From contig JBAZID010000003.1 in NCBI GenBank assembly GCA_041651995.1, forward strand, positions 124,501-188,500: a stretch of DNA of 64,000 nucleotides, written 5' to 3'. Of the stretch, positions 16,935 to 25,378 are shown piece by piece. How positions within the stretch are numbered: position 1 is the stretch's first letter; each line of letters begins with the position of its first letter. The translations under genes and the position numbers were made by a program. A model generated the notes under the pieces. It was not told where the DNA came from and ran no database searches. It saw only the letters and a list, made by a program, of their open reading frames with translations. The DNA comes from Sulfuricella sp. (GTDB lineage Bacteria; Pseudomonadota; Gammaproteobacteria; Burkholderiales; Sulfuricellaceae).

Positions 16935-18737
16935 ATGCGCCCCTCTCCTAACGGCACGATTCCCTCAAAAAACCGCAACGACTGGAAGACCATCCGCACC
17001 CTGCTGCCCTATCTTTGGGAATTCAAGGGCCGGGTCGTTCTTGCGATTTTGTTGCTGCTGGCCGCCAAGGTCGCCAACGTGGCCGTGCCTCTGGTGCTCA
17101 AGGACATAGTCGACGCCCTTGACCAGCCGCGTGCCATGCTGGCCCTGCCGGTATTCCTGCTGCTGGCTTATGGCATGCTGCGCTTCATGTCCACGCTGTT
17201 TGGCGAACTGCGCGATGCGGTTTTTGCCAAGGCGGCCCAGCGCTCCGTCCGGCGCGTGGCCCTCAAGGTCTTCCGCCACCTGCATGAACTGGCGCTGCGT
17301 TTTCACCTGGAGCGGCAAACCGGCGGCATTTCGCGCGACATCGAGCGTGGCACACGCGGTATCGGTTTCCTGCTCAATTTCATGCTCTTCAACATTCTGC
17401 CCACCATGGTCGAGATCGGCCTGATAGCCGCCATCCTGCTGGCCAAATACGACATCTGGTTTTCCATCATCACCTTCACCACCCTGGTGGCTTACATCGT
17501 CTTCACCCTGATCATCACCGAATGGCGCATGGTGTTCCGCCGCACCATGAACGACATGGATTCCAAGGCCAACAGCCGCGCCATCGACAGCTTGCTGAAC
17601 TACGAAACCGTGAAATACTTCAGCAATGAGGAATTCGAGACCCGGCGCTACGACGAAAACCTGCAAGTGTGGGAACAAGCCGCGATCCGCAACACCACCT
17701 CGCTCGCCGCCCTCAATGCCGGCCAAAGCCTTATCATCGCCATCGGCGTCACCGCGCTGATGCTGCTGGCCGGGCAAGGGGTGGTGGATGGCACCATGAC
17801 ACTGGGTGATCTGGTGCTGGTTAACGCCTACATGATCCAGATCTACATCCCGCTGCACTTTCTCGGCTTCGTCTACCGCGAGATCAAGCACTCTCTCGCC
17901 GACATGGAGAAAATGTTCGCCCTTGTGGAACAGCATGCCGAGGTGCAGGATCAGCCCGGCGCAGCGGAACTCAAGCTGGAACACGGCGCCATCCGTTTCG
18001 AGGAAGCCCATTTCCATTACGATGAAAAACGCCAGATCCTGCATGGCATCAGTTTCGAAGTGCCGGCAGGACAAACCGTGGCCGTGGCCGGCGCTTCCGG
18101 TGCGGGCAAATCCACCCTCTCCCGGCTGCTGTTCCGCTTCTATGATGTGACCGCCGGGCGCATCCTGATCGACGGCCAGGATATCCGCGCCGTGACGCAG
18201 AAATCCCTGCGCCAGGCCATCGGCATCGTGCCGCAGGACACCGTGCTGTTCAATGAAAGTATTTATTACAACATTGCCTACGGCCGCCCGGACGCGACAC
18301 GGGAGGAAATCATCCAGGCGGCGCGTCATGCGCATATCCATGAATTCATCGAATCCCTGCCGGATCAATATGAATCCCTGGTAGGCGAGCGCGGACTGAA
18401 GCTCTCCGGTGGCGAAAAACAGCGCGTCGCCATCGCCCGCGCCATCCTGAAAAACCCGCGCATCCTGATCTTCGACGAAGCCACCTCTGCCCTGGACTCC
18501 AAATCGGAAAAAGCCATCCAGGCCGAACTGAAACAGATCGCCCATAACCGCACCACGCTAGTGATCGCCCACCGGCTTTCCACTATTGTAGAGGCCAACC
18601 AGATCCTGGTGATGGATCAAGGCCGTATCACCGAACGCGGCACCCACCTTGAACTCCTGGCGCTGCATGGTGCCTACGCCCAGATGTGGGCGCTGCAGCA
18701 ACAGGAAGAATCCGAGCAACCCCTCAATGCCATTTAA
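16935..18737 (+). CDS. Atm1/HMT1-type ABC exporter
   Basis: A 600-residue half-transporter with six membrane segments (about residues 35-320) fused to an ATPase. The motif ETVKYFSNEEFETRRYDENL in the membrane domain is characteristic of the Atm1/ABCB7 group that exports glutathione or Fe-S related thiols and metals. Walker A GASGAGKST at about 386-394, signature LSGGEKQR at 490-497 and DEATSALD are intact. A TATAAT sequence lies at 16897-16902, but no good -35 is visible. Thioredoxin follows after 15 bp, so co-transcription and a thiol/redox context are plausible. Confidence 0.92.
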   Translation: MRPSPNGTIPSKNRNDWKTIRTLLPYLWEFKGRVVLAILLLLAAKVANVAVPLVLKDIVDALDQPRAMLALPVFLLLAYGMLRFMSTLFGELRDAVFAKAAQRSVRRVALKVFRHLHELALRFHLERQTGGISRDIERGTRGIGFLLNFMLFNILPTMVEIGLIAAILLAKYDIWFSIITFTTLVAYIVFTLIITEWRMVFRRTMNDMDSKANSRAIDSLLNYETVKYFSNEEFETRRYDENLQVWEQAAIRNTTSLAALNAGQSLIIAIGVTALMLLAGQGVVDGTMTLGDLVLVNAYMIQIYIPLHFLGFVYREIKHSLADMEKMFALVEQHAEVQDQPGAAELKLEHGAIRFEEAHFHYDEKRQILHGISFEVPAGQTVAVAGASGAGKSTLSRLLFRFYDVTAGRILIDGQDIRAVTQKSLRQAIGIVPQDTVLFNESIYYNIAYGRPDATREEIIQAARHAHIHEFIESLPDQYESLVGERGLKLSGGEKQRVAIARAILKNPRILIFDEATSALDSKSEKAIQAELKQIAHNRTTLVIAHRLSTIVEANQILVMDQGRITERGTHLELLALHGAYAQMWALQQQEESEQPLNAI

Positions 18738-18752
18738 CCCAAGGAGCACAAC

Positions 18753-19118
18753 ATGGCCACTGTAGATCTGAATAAAGAAAATTTTTCCGATGTCATCACC
18801 GGTAACGATATAGTCGTGGTGGATTTCTGGGCGCCGTGGTGCGGCCCGTGCAAATCCTTCGCCCCAACTTATGAAGCGGTTTCAGAAAAAATCCCCGCAG
18901 TGGTATTTGCCAAGGTCAACACCGAAGTGGAACAGGAAATGGCGCACCATTTCCAGATCCGCTCCATTCCCACCCTGATGATCTTCCGCGAACAAATCAT
19001 CATCTACTCCGAGCCAGGCGCCCTGCCAGGGCCTGCGCTGGAAGACATCATCGCCCAAGTCCAGGCGCTGGACATGGCGGAAGTCCATAAGCAGATCGCG
19101 GCAGAAAACGCCAAGTAG
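18753..19118 (+). CDS. Thioredoxin family protein
   Basis: A 121-residue cytoplasmic thioredoxin with the redox site WCGPC (cysteines 30 and 33) preceded by VVVDFWAP and the cis-proline region RSIPTLMIF. It lacks a signal peptide. An AAGGAG site lies seven bases upstream of the ATG. Compared with E. coli TrxA it has a longer C-terminal helix (VQALDMAEVHKQIAAENAK). It probably reduces disulfides in cytoplasmic proteins. It follows an Atm1-like exporter of thiol compounds and its 3' end converges with arfB across a hairpin. Confidence 0.93.
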   Translation: MATVDLNKENFSDVITGNDIVVVDFWAPWCGPCKSFAPTYEAVSEKIPAVVFAKVNTEVEQEMAHHFQIRSIPTLMIFREQIIIYSEPGALPGPALEDIIAQVQALDMAEVHKQIAAENAK

Positions 19119-19161
19119 GGGCGATTTTAATCACCCCCTGGGCGGATGAATCCGCCCCTAC
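19115..19161. repeat. Nested hairpin between convergent trx and arfB
   Basis: An outer 9-bp inverted repeat (GTAGGGGCG/CGCCCCTAC) encloses an inner perfect 8-bp hairpin GGGCGGAT/ATCCGCCC. It overlaps the stop codons of both convergent genes and may act as a bidirectional mRNA 3' end, though no T run is present. Confidence 0.65.
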
Positions 19162-19574
19162 TCGCTTACCGAGCCGCGTCCGCGCTTGATCTCGCCGCGC
19201 TGCTTCTTGGCTTCCAGGCGGCGTTTTTTTGACGCCAGCGTGGGCCGGGTGGCCACGCGTGGCTTGGGCTTTTCGGTGGCGCGGCGAATCAGTTCCACCA
19301 GGCGGCCAATCGCATCCTCGCGGTTGCGTTCCTGGGAGCGAAAGCGCTTCGCCTCGATCACCAGTTCACCCTCGGTCGTCAGGCGGCTGCCCGCCAGACG
19401 CATCAACCGGGCGCGCACATCCTCGGGCAGGTTGGGTGAATGGGCCACGTCGAAGCGCAACTGCACTGCCGTCGCCACCTTGTTGACATTCTGCCCGCCG
19501 GGCCCGGAAGCACGGATAAATTGCAGTACAATTTCGCGCTCATCGATGGCGAGCTGTGGTGTAATTCGAATCAT
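19158..19574 (-). CDS. arfB: Alternative ribosome-rescue factor ArfB (YaeJ)
   Basis: A 138-residue peptidyl-tRNA hydrolase domain protein. The catalytic GGQ is at residues 26-28 in RASGPGGQNVNKV, and the C-terminus is a basic tail (KKRRLEAKKQRGEIKRGRG) that enters the empty mRNA channel in stalled ribosomes. Length and tail match ArfB and not RF1/RF2. It releases nascent chains from non-stop complexes. The gene converges on thioredoxin and shares a hairpin with it. Confidence 0.95.
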   Translation of the reverse strand: MIRITPQLAIDEREIVLQFIRASGPGGQNVNKVATAVQLRFDVAHSPNLPEDVRARLMRLAGSRLTTEGELVIEAKRFRSQERNREDAIGRLVELIRRATEKPKPRVATRPTLASKKRRLEAKKQRGEIKRGRGSVSE

Positions 19575-19653
19575 GACTGAAGTTTAGTCCTTTCAACTCA
19601 GGCTGCAGCACCGCTAAAAAATTTTTTAACCCTTCATTTTCGGAGAAAGAAAC

Positions 19654-20223
19654 ATGAAACTGCTACGCCTTTTCACCCTGATCTTCGGCCTGTCCCTGAG
19701 CATTGGCGCATACGCAGCCAACCCTATGGTTGAAATGAAGACCAACCTTGGCAGCTTTACCCTGGAACTGTATCCGGACAAATCCCCAAAAACTGTCGAA
19801 AACTTCCTCCGCTATGTAAAAGGCGGCCTATACAAGGGCACGGTATTTCACCGCGTGATCGACAATTTCATGATACAGGGTGGCGGTTTCGACAAAAATC
19901 TGCATGAAAAAGAGACTTTTTATCCCATCCAGAATGAAGCCACCAACGGCCTGAAGAACGAGATCTACACCATTGCCATGGCACGCACCATGGACCCCCA
20001 CTCCGCCTCGGCGCAGTTTTTCATCAACGCCAAGGACAACGCATTTCTCAACCATACCGCCCCCAACACGCGCGGCTGGGGCTATGCCGTGTTCGGCAAG
20101 GTCGTCAAAGGCCAGGAAGTCGTCATGAAAATCGCCAAGGTCAAAACCGGCCCGCGCGACCCCTTACCCTCCGATGTGCCGCTGGAAAACGTGGTGATCG
20201 AGGATGTAAAACTACTGCCTTGA
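19654..20223 (+). CDS. ppiA: Periplasmic cyclophilin-type peptidyl-prolyl isomerase
   Basis: A 189-residue cyclophilin with a clear signal peptide (residues 1-21, cleavage after AYA). The mature domain contains YKGTVFHRVIDNFMIQGGGF and SASAQFFINAKDN, the catalytic Arg and the FxxQ-type core of the family. It should speed proline isomerisation of exported proteins in the periplasm. A GGAGAAAG site precedes the ATG. The gene symbol follows the E. coli periplasmic homologue; other cyclophilin paralogues cannot be excluded. The gene ends just before a large nested repeat. Confidence 0.9.
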   Translation: MKLLRLFTLIFGLSLSIGAYAANPMVEMKTNLGSFTLELYPDKSPKTVENFLRYVKGGLYKGTVFHRVIDNFMIQGGGFDKNLHEKETFYPIQNEATNGLKNEIYTIAMARTMDPHSASAQFFINAKDNAFLNHTAPNTRGWGYAVFGKVVKGQEVVMKIAKVKTGPRDPLPSDVPLENVVIEDVKLLP

Positions 20224-20238
20224 TTCCCCCCCAATTAA

Positions 20239-20496
20239 CCACGGAGAACACGGAGAGCACGGAGTAACAAAGTTTGTCAGGCTTGCTTGGCCACCCCTCC
20301 ACAAGGTGGAACCTTAAGGAAGCACTGATTTAATCGTCATTGCGAGAAGCGAAGCGCCGAAGCAATCTGTAACTTGTTGATTACCGAAGGACAAGATTGC
20401 TTCGCTGTGCTCGCAATGACGGGGCTACGGAATAAATCAGCGGTTCCTTAAAAAACCCGAGATTGTCTTTTCTCCGTGCTCTCCGTGCTCTCCGTG
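20239..20496. repeat. Nested repeats: CACGGAG element interrupted by a second palindromic element
   Basis: Outer arms CCACGGAGAACACGGAG (20239) and the inverted CTCCGTG units ending at 20496 frame this 298-bp gap. Inside, 20314-20451 is bounded by inverted TTAAGGAAnCnCTGATTTA ends and contains a palindrome with GTCATTGCGAG (20336) and CTCGCAATGAC (20410-20420). The same palindrome recurs at 63424-63498, and a single TTAAGGAAGCGCTGA end occurs near 11991. The order suggests one element inserted into, or beside, an older one. No gene is seen here. Confidence 0.8.
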
Positions 20497-20521
20497 GTTT
20501 GCAACTGATTTTAAAGTTGAA

Positions 20522-22306
20522 ATGACACCCGCCATCTACACCTGGCCCTACATTCTCGGCATCGCCCGGGAACATAAAAAGGAACTGATCGCCGCCCACG
20601 TCATCGCCGTTTTCGCGGCGCTGGCGAGCGTGCCGATCCCGCTCCTCATGCCGCTGCTGGTGGACGAAGTGCTGCTGCATCAGCCCGGCGTCATGGTTGG
20701 CTGGATCAACAGCCACTTTCCTGCCGCCTGGCACGGCCCGCTGCTGTATGTCGGCGCCATCCTGGCGATCACGGTGGTACTGCGGCTGGTCGCCGCCATG
20801 CTGGGGGTATGGCAGACGCGCAATTTCACCCTCATCGCCAAGGATGTTTCCTACCGCCTGCGTGAAGGCCTGCTGCAGCGCCTCAAGCGCATCGCCATGT
20901 CGGAGTATGAAACCCTGGGCAGCGGCGCGGTGGCCTCCCATTTTGTTACCGACCTTAACGCCGTGGACGACTTCATCGGCGCCACGGTCAGCAAATTCCT
21001 GGTGGCGCTGCTCTCCATTATCGGCACGGCGGCCATCCTGCTATGGATGCACTGGCAGCTCGCACTGTTCATCATGTTCATGAACCCGGTGGTGATCTAC
21101 TTCACCACCGTGCTGGGCAAGAAAGTCAAAACCCTCAAGAAGAAGGAAAACAGCGCCTTCGAACTATTCCAGCAGGCGCTCACCGAAACCCTCGACGCCA
21201 TCCAGCAGATCCGCGCCGCCAACCGCGAGGAGCATTACATCAGCCGCGTGCTGGAACGGGCGCGCGGCATCCGCACCCACGCCGCTGCGTTCTCGTGGAA
21301 AAGTGATGCCGCCAGCCGCCTGTCTTTCATGGTTTTCCTCATCGGCTTTGACATTTTCCGCGCCATCAGCATGCTGATGGTGGTGTTCTCCAACCTCACG
21401 GTGGGCGAGATGATGGCGGTGTTCGGCTACCTGTGGTTCATGATGGCGCCGGTGCAGGAAATCCTCGGCATACAATATGCCTATTTCAGCGCCAAGGCTG
21501 CCCTCGGCCGGATCAACCGCCTCATGGAGCTGGACGAGGAGCCGCACTACCCCGCCCTGCACGACCCCTTCAGCGGCAAGCACACCGTGGGCGTGCGCAT
21601 GGAAAACATCTCCTTCCGCTACGGCGATGGCCCGCTGGTGCTCAACGACGTCAACCTCGACATCAAACCGGGAGAAAAGATCGCCCTGGTGGGCGCCTCG
21701 GGCGGCGGCAAATCCACCCTGGTGCAGGTTATCCTCGGCCTCTACCCCACCGAATCCGGCACGCTTTATTTCGACAACATCCCGGTGACGGAAATCGGCA
21801 TGGAAGTGGTGCGCCAGCACGTTGCTACGGTTTTACAGCATCCGGCCATCTTCAACGACACGGTGCGCGCCAACCTCACCATGGGCTGCGACTGCCCCGA
21901 TACGGAACTATGGCAGGCGCTGGAAGTGGCGCAGCTCAAGGACATGGTGGAACAGCTTCCCAAAGGGCTGGACACCATCGTCGGCCTTCAGGGCATCCGC
22001 ATCTCCGGCGGCCAGCGCCAGCGCCTCGCCATTGCCCGCATGATCCTGGCCAAACCCCAGGTGGTTATCCTCGACGAAGCCACCTCCGCCCTGGACGCGG
22101 AAACAGAAGCCAGACTGCATAAAGCACTGCGGGCATTCCTGCAGGACCGCACCACGATTATCGTCGCCCACCGCCTCTCCGCGGTGAAACAGGCAGACCG
22201 CATCTACGTGTTCGAGGATGGCCACATCATCGAGGAAGGCGCCCACGAGGAGCTGCTGAAAAGTGAAGGGCTTTACAGCCGGCTGTATGGGCAGTTACAG
22301 CATTAA
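20522..22306 (+). CDS. MsbA-like ABC exporter (permease-ATPase fusion)
   Basis: A 594-residue ABC half-transporter with about six membrane segments (residues 20-320) and a C-terminal ATPase: Walker A GASGGGKST at 391-399, signature ISGGQRQR near 492 and DEATSALD. There is no N-terminal C39 peptidase domain, so it is not a bacteriocin-type exporter. MsbA-like lipid or drug export is likely, though the substrate cannot be read from sequence. The next gene downstream is an RTX fragment, but no membrane-fusion or TolC gene is present, so a type I secretion role is not supported. The stop codon lies directly against the TIR element at 22307. Confidence 0.88.
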   Translation: MTPAIYTWPYILGIAREHKKELIAAHVIAVFAALASVPIPLLMPLLVDEVLLHQPGVMVGWINSHFPAAWHGPLLYVGAILAITVVLRLVAAMLGVWQTRNFTLIAKDVSYRLREGLLQRLKRIAMSEYETLGSGAVASHFVTDLNAVDDFIGATVSKFLVALLSIIGTAAILLWMHWQLALFIMFMNPVVIYFTTVLGKKVKTLKKKENSAFELFQQALTETLDAIQQIRAANREEHYISRVLERARGIRTHAAAFSWKSDAASRLSFMVFLIGFDIFRAISMLMVVFSNLTVGEMMAVFGYLWFMMAPVQEILGIQYAYFSAKAALGRINRLMELDEEPHYPALHDPFSGKHTVGVRMENISFRYGDGPLVLNDVNLDIKPGEKIALVGASGGGKSTLVQVILGLYPTESGTLYFDNIPVTEIGMEVVRQHVATVLQHPAIFNDTVRANLTMGCDCPDTELWQALEVAQLKDMVEQLPKGLDTIVGLQGIRISGGQRQRLAIARMILAKPQVVILDEATSALDAETEARLHKALRAFLQDRTTIIVAHRLSAVKQADRIYVFEDGHIIEEGAHEELLKSEGLYSRLYGQLQH

Positions 22307-22611
22307 GCCCGCGTAGGGCGCAATAACCAACGGGCATTGCGCCGAACGAAAAATCTCCCGATACTCGCCCCATGCCAGAAAATCGGCGCGCCTGGCACTT
22401 GGGCGGCGCAGAAACCGCCCTCGGTAATTTGAACTGACTGGAGACGAAATCATGCTTGTTGCCGACCTTCCACCTGTTCCGGCTCAGGAAACACCCATCG
22501 TATGGGTGCAGACGGTGCCTCGCTCCGGGGAAGATGGGGCTCGCCTGGAGGGTGTGCGGAACGAGGCCACATGCGGCGCAATGCCCGTTGGTTATTGCGC
22601 CCTACGCGGGC
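22307..22611. mobile_element. 305-bp TIR element, copy 1
   Basis: A 305-bp element with perfect 37-bp terminal inverted repeats (22307-22343 and 22575-22611), beginning GCCCGCGTAGGGCGCAATAA. Each end is itself a hairpin (GGCGCAAT/ATTGCGCC). The core holds GGAGACGAAATC followed by ATG at 22452, so it offers a ribosome site and start codon to whatever lies downstream. A second copy in the same orientation lies at 24949-25254. It has no transposase, so it would be a non-autonomous, MITE-like element. Confidence 0.85.
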
Positions 22612-23744
22612 TGTCCGATTACCACCTGGTGTTCGGCACCGCGCAAAGTGACACCCTCACCGGCTCGGCCAACAAGGACTACCTCTTTGGCGGCGGCGGG
22701 GGCGCAGGCGACGACACCCTGAACGGCAGCGCGGGGGCGGATCAGCTCTTCGGCGGCGATGACGGCGACACCCTCGACGGTGGCGACGGCAGCGACAAGC
22801 TCTTTGGCGACGATGGCGATGACGTGCTGACCGGCGGCACGGGCAGTGACCTGCTGCAAGGCGGCGCAGGCGATGACACATACCGCTTCTCGTCAGGCGA
22901 CGGCGTCGATGTGATCCGCGACGCGGATGGGCAAGGCAGCATCGAGTTCGATGGCCAGGCGCTCAGCGGCGGCAAGAAACTCGCCGACGGCTACTGGATC
23001 TCGGACGACAAGCAGTTCACTTTTACGCAGGTGGAAAATAGCGACGGCGGCAACGACCTGGTCATTTCACGCCGGGGGCAGAATGACGGCATACGCATCC
23101 AGAACTGGCAGGCAGGCCAGCTCGGCATCACCCTGGATGACACGCCGGCGGACAAAGACCAGCCCGCCTTCCAGGTCACCGGCGACCAGAAACCTGTTGC
23201 CGATGGCGAAGGCAACTACAGCTATGACAGCTACGACAACGTCGTGACCACGGGCGAAGCGCAGCCGGGGTTTGCGGATGTGATCTTCGGCTCGAATGAT
23301 AACGACAAGCTCTCCGGTGGCGAGGGCAATGACGGCATCTCCGGCTATATGGGCGATGACGAGATCGACGGCGGCGCGGGCGACGACCTGCTCTCCGGCG
23401 GCGCCGGACAGGACCATATTCTGGGGGGCGCCGGCAACGACTACATCTTTGCCGGCGGGACCTACAACGGCACGCGCGTCAAAGACCCGAATGATGACCC
23501 CTATGTACCGCCGCCCAATTCCAGGATCGTCGGCGCGACCTGGGCGGTGTATCCCTCCGAGGTGGTGCTCGACGGCGAGCCTACCACCGTTGACACCATT
23601 CAATCGGTGGGGAACGATGGCATGCCCTCCTCCCCCAGCAGCCGTCTGTGGCCTGCCGGAAAATTGACACAGAAACTGCTGACGCCAAGCGAAACCTGGG
23701 CCATGCAGGCCACCAATGAAGGCCGATACAAGGCTGCTGCATAA
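22452..23744 (+). CDS. RTX calcium-binding repeat fragment with an element-derived N-terminus
   Basis: A 430-residue open frame. Residues 1-53 (MLVADLPPVPAQETP onward) are encoded by the TIR element, and the RTX protein proper begins near residue 54. Two blocks of GGxGxDxL nonapeptides are visible, about residues 75-140 (GGDDGDTLDGGDGSDKLFG) and 285-340 (GGAGDDLLSGGAGQDHILGG). They form calcium-loaded beta-rolls in type I-secreted proteins. No catalytic domain and no typical C-terminal secretion signal is recognised. It is probably the displaced C-terminal part of a larger lipase-RTX protein, such as the one whose N-terminus lies at 24668. Whether it is expressed from the element start is unknown. 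Confidence 0.72.
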   Translation: MLVADLPPVPAQETPIVWVQTVPRSGEDGARLEGVRNEATCGAMPVGYCALRGLSDYHLVFGTAQSDTLTGSANKDYLFGGGGGAGDDTLNGSAGADQLFGGDDGDTLDGGDGSDKLFGDDGDDVLTGGTGSDLLQGGAGDDTYRFSSGDGVDVIRDADGQGSIEFDGQALSGGKKLADGYWISDDKQFTFTQVENSDGGNDLVISRRGQNDGIRIQNWQAGQLGITLDDTPADKDQPAFQVTGDQKPVADGEGNYSYDSYDNVVTTGEAQPGFADVIFGSNDNDKLSGGEGNDGISGYMGDDEIDGGAGDDLLSGGAGQDHILGGAGNDYIFAGGTYNGTRVKDPNDDPYVPPPNSRIVGATWAVYPSEVVLDGEPTTVDTIQSVGNDGMPSSPSSRLWPAGKLTQKLLTPSETWAMQATNEGRYKAAA

Positions 23745-23789
23745 GCCCCCCTAAATTCAAGCATATCGATATCGAACAGGAGCATCGCC

Positions 23790-24665
23790 ATGGCTTTTAA
23801 GAATGAATATGTCCCGCCCACACGGAGTTTCTTTAGTGGTGTGCTCAACTTTTTGCGATTGCGGGGAAGAAAGCGGTTCAAGCTCACCAAATTTTCGCGC
23901 ATGTTTTTTGCGATCTTCGTCATCGGCACGGCCGCTTTGCCTGCCTGCGGCAAAGGCATTGACACTGCCGAATGGACCGAGGAGATCAAACTAAGCGACG
24001 GCAGCACGGTCGTGGTTTGGAGAAAAGCACGAGCCAAGAGTAGTGGATTCCCAGATTCGTCGCGTGGCGCGAATATCGATTTCGAACTCCGCTATGACCC
24101 CGAAAGAATCTATTGGAAAGGTGCTGCTGGCATCTACAGCTCTTTGATGAGCTTCGACCGCGTGGATGGCGCGTTTTATCTCGTGAGATACGCACAAACC
24201 ATTCAGGCATGTTCCACGAGGAAGCCCGAAGATTACGCCATTCAAATACTGAGATGGAGAAATGGGCAGTGGGTTGAAATTGCTCAATCGGAAACCCCTC
24301 TGGATCGCATTCGAATGAACCTGTCTCACAGCCCATGGGGACACAACCCAGAGGACGACACCAAAGGGCTGCTAAGACTCAATGGGCAAGACGACCGTCC
24401 ATATGACCGGCACAACAGGAGCGCCCGCGACAATAGAACAAATCCGGAGACTATTAAGACCTTCTTTGAACGCTCAGCCATTGATCCACGCACTAAGCAA
24501 CGAGCGCAGGATCTGTTTCGCTGGAATCTGCATTTCTGTGGTTACTGGCAAAAGAAAATTCCGGTAAGCGTTAATCCCAGCCGAGAGGAAACGCTCAAAC
24601 GACTCGAAGAAGCCAAGAAAAGACTCAATGCTGGCAAAGACAATAACTCATCTCAGGATCGCTGA
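23790..24665 (+). CDS. Putative lipoprotein next to RTX/lipase fragments, possible immunity protein
   Basis: A 291-residue protein that I do not recognise. A hydrophobic segment with a lipobox-like end (FVIGTAALPACGKG) falls at about residues 43-56, after an unusually long basic N-terminus, so either a later methionine (M39) is the true start or the signal is atypical. The mature part is polar with WTEEIKLSDGSTVVVWRK and two later cysteines. Base composition is lower in GC than in neighbours. It sits between an RTX fragment and a lipase-like N-terminus, two bases upstream of the latter, a place where immunity lipoproteins of secreted lipase effectors are often found. The immunity role is inference. 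Confidence 0.6.
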   Translation: MAFKNEYVPPTRSFFSGVLNFLRLRGRKRFKLTKFSRMFFAIFVIGTAALPACGKGIDTAEWTEEIKLSDGSTVVVWRKARAKSSGFPDSSRGANIDFELRYDPERIYWKGAAGIYSSLMSFDRVDGAFYLVRYAQTIQACSTRKPEDYAIQILRWRNGQWVEIAQSETPLDRIRMNLSHSPWGHNPEDDTKGLLRLNGQDDRPYDRHNRSARDNRTNPETIKTFFERSAIDPRTKQRAQDLFRWNLHFCGYWQKKIPVSVNPSREETLKRLEEAKKRLNAGKDNNSSQDR

Positions 24666-24667
24666 TC

Positions 24668-24957
24668 ATGACCACCACCATCGAATATGCACTGCTTTCT
24701 GCCAATGTTTATGGCAACAAATCCGAGATAACCGCACCAGACGATCCCGTCCGCACAACGCAGAACACCCTACCCGTTCCAGACGGTTGGGATGTGCTGG
24801 ATCAACAGTTCCGAAGCGGCGGCTTCATGGCAACAGCCTACCAGCGTGGAAACGAAATCGTAATTTCCTACGCAGGGACCACTGACGAGGATTCGCTTGA
24901 TTGGATCACTGGCAATGTCCCCGCCGGTACTGGTGCCACGCTGGCGCAGCCCGCGTA
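24668..24957 (+). pseudogene. Lipase-like/RTX effector N-terminus truncated by the TIR element
   Basis: The first ~93 residues look like the N-terminus of class 3 lipase-like proteins that often carry RTX repeats: TIEYALLSANVYGNKSE, a VPDGWDVL segment, and NEIVISYAGTTDED, the strand before the oxyanion region. The frame then enters the TIR element at 24947 and stops within three codons, before any GxSxG nucleophile motif. It is therefore a truncated gene. It follows the putative lipoprotein gene by two bases, so the two were probably co-transcribed. The RTX fragment at 22612-23744 may be its lost C-terminal portion or that of a sister copy. Confidence 0.68.
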
Positions 24958-25254
24958 GGGCGCAATAACCAACGGGCATTGCGCCGAACGAAAAATCTCC
25001 CGATACTCGCCCCATGCCTGATTATTGACGCGCCTGGCACCCGGGCGGCGCTGAAACCGCCCTCGGTAATTTGAACTGACAGGAGACGAAATCATGCTTG
25101 TTGCCGACCTTCCACCTGTTCCGGCTCAGGAAACGCCCATCGTATGGGTACAGACGGGTGCCTTGCTCCCCGGAAGATGGGACTCGCCTGGATGGCGTGC
25201 GGAACGAGGCTACATGCGGCGCAATGCCCGTTGGTTATTGCGCCCTACGCGGGC
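24949..25254. mobile_element. 305-bp TIR element, copy 2
   Basis: Second, directly oriented copy of the element at 22307, with the same terminal inverted repeats (here extendable to 39 bp, 24947-25256) and the same core with an internal ATG at 25094. Scattered substitutions and small indels shift the internal frame relative to copy 1. It interrupts the lipase-like gene. Confidence 0.85.
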
Positions 25255-25257
25255 TGA

Positions 25258-25304
25258 CTTCTCTGTGCTCTCTGTGAACTCTGTGGCTTGAACTGAGGTT
25301 TTAG
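25258..25304. repeat. Remnant of a CACGGAG-type element
   Basis: CTCTGTG units followed by GTGAACTCTGTGG and TGAGGTTTTAGG match the right end of the MITE-like elements at 7969 and 32329 with several substitutions. It abuts the TIR element. The remaining 25305-25378 shows no feature. Confidence 0.55.
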
Positions 25305-25378
25305 GATAAACGTCATTACATCGTAGGCCGGGTTTTCTCGCCACAGCGAGCTGCTTCTTCCCGCCACCCGTCACCGGA

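Noticed and set aside
16965..18545. Long - strand frame opposite the Atm1-like exporter
   Set aside because: Codon-bias shadow of a well-supported ABC transporter; the composition is atypical and lacks any motif.
20522..22306. ABC exporter as the type I secretion ATPase for the RTX protein
   Set aside because: The two are adjacent, but no membrane-fusion or outer-membrane partner gene is present and the exporter is MsbA-like; the RTX piece arrived with the TIR element.
25094..25291. 65-codon frame starting at the ATG of TIR element copy 2
   Set aside because: An indel shifts it out of the frame used in copy 1, and it ends in unrelated repeat sequence; no gene is supported.
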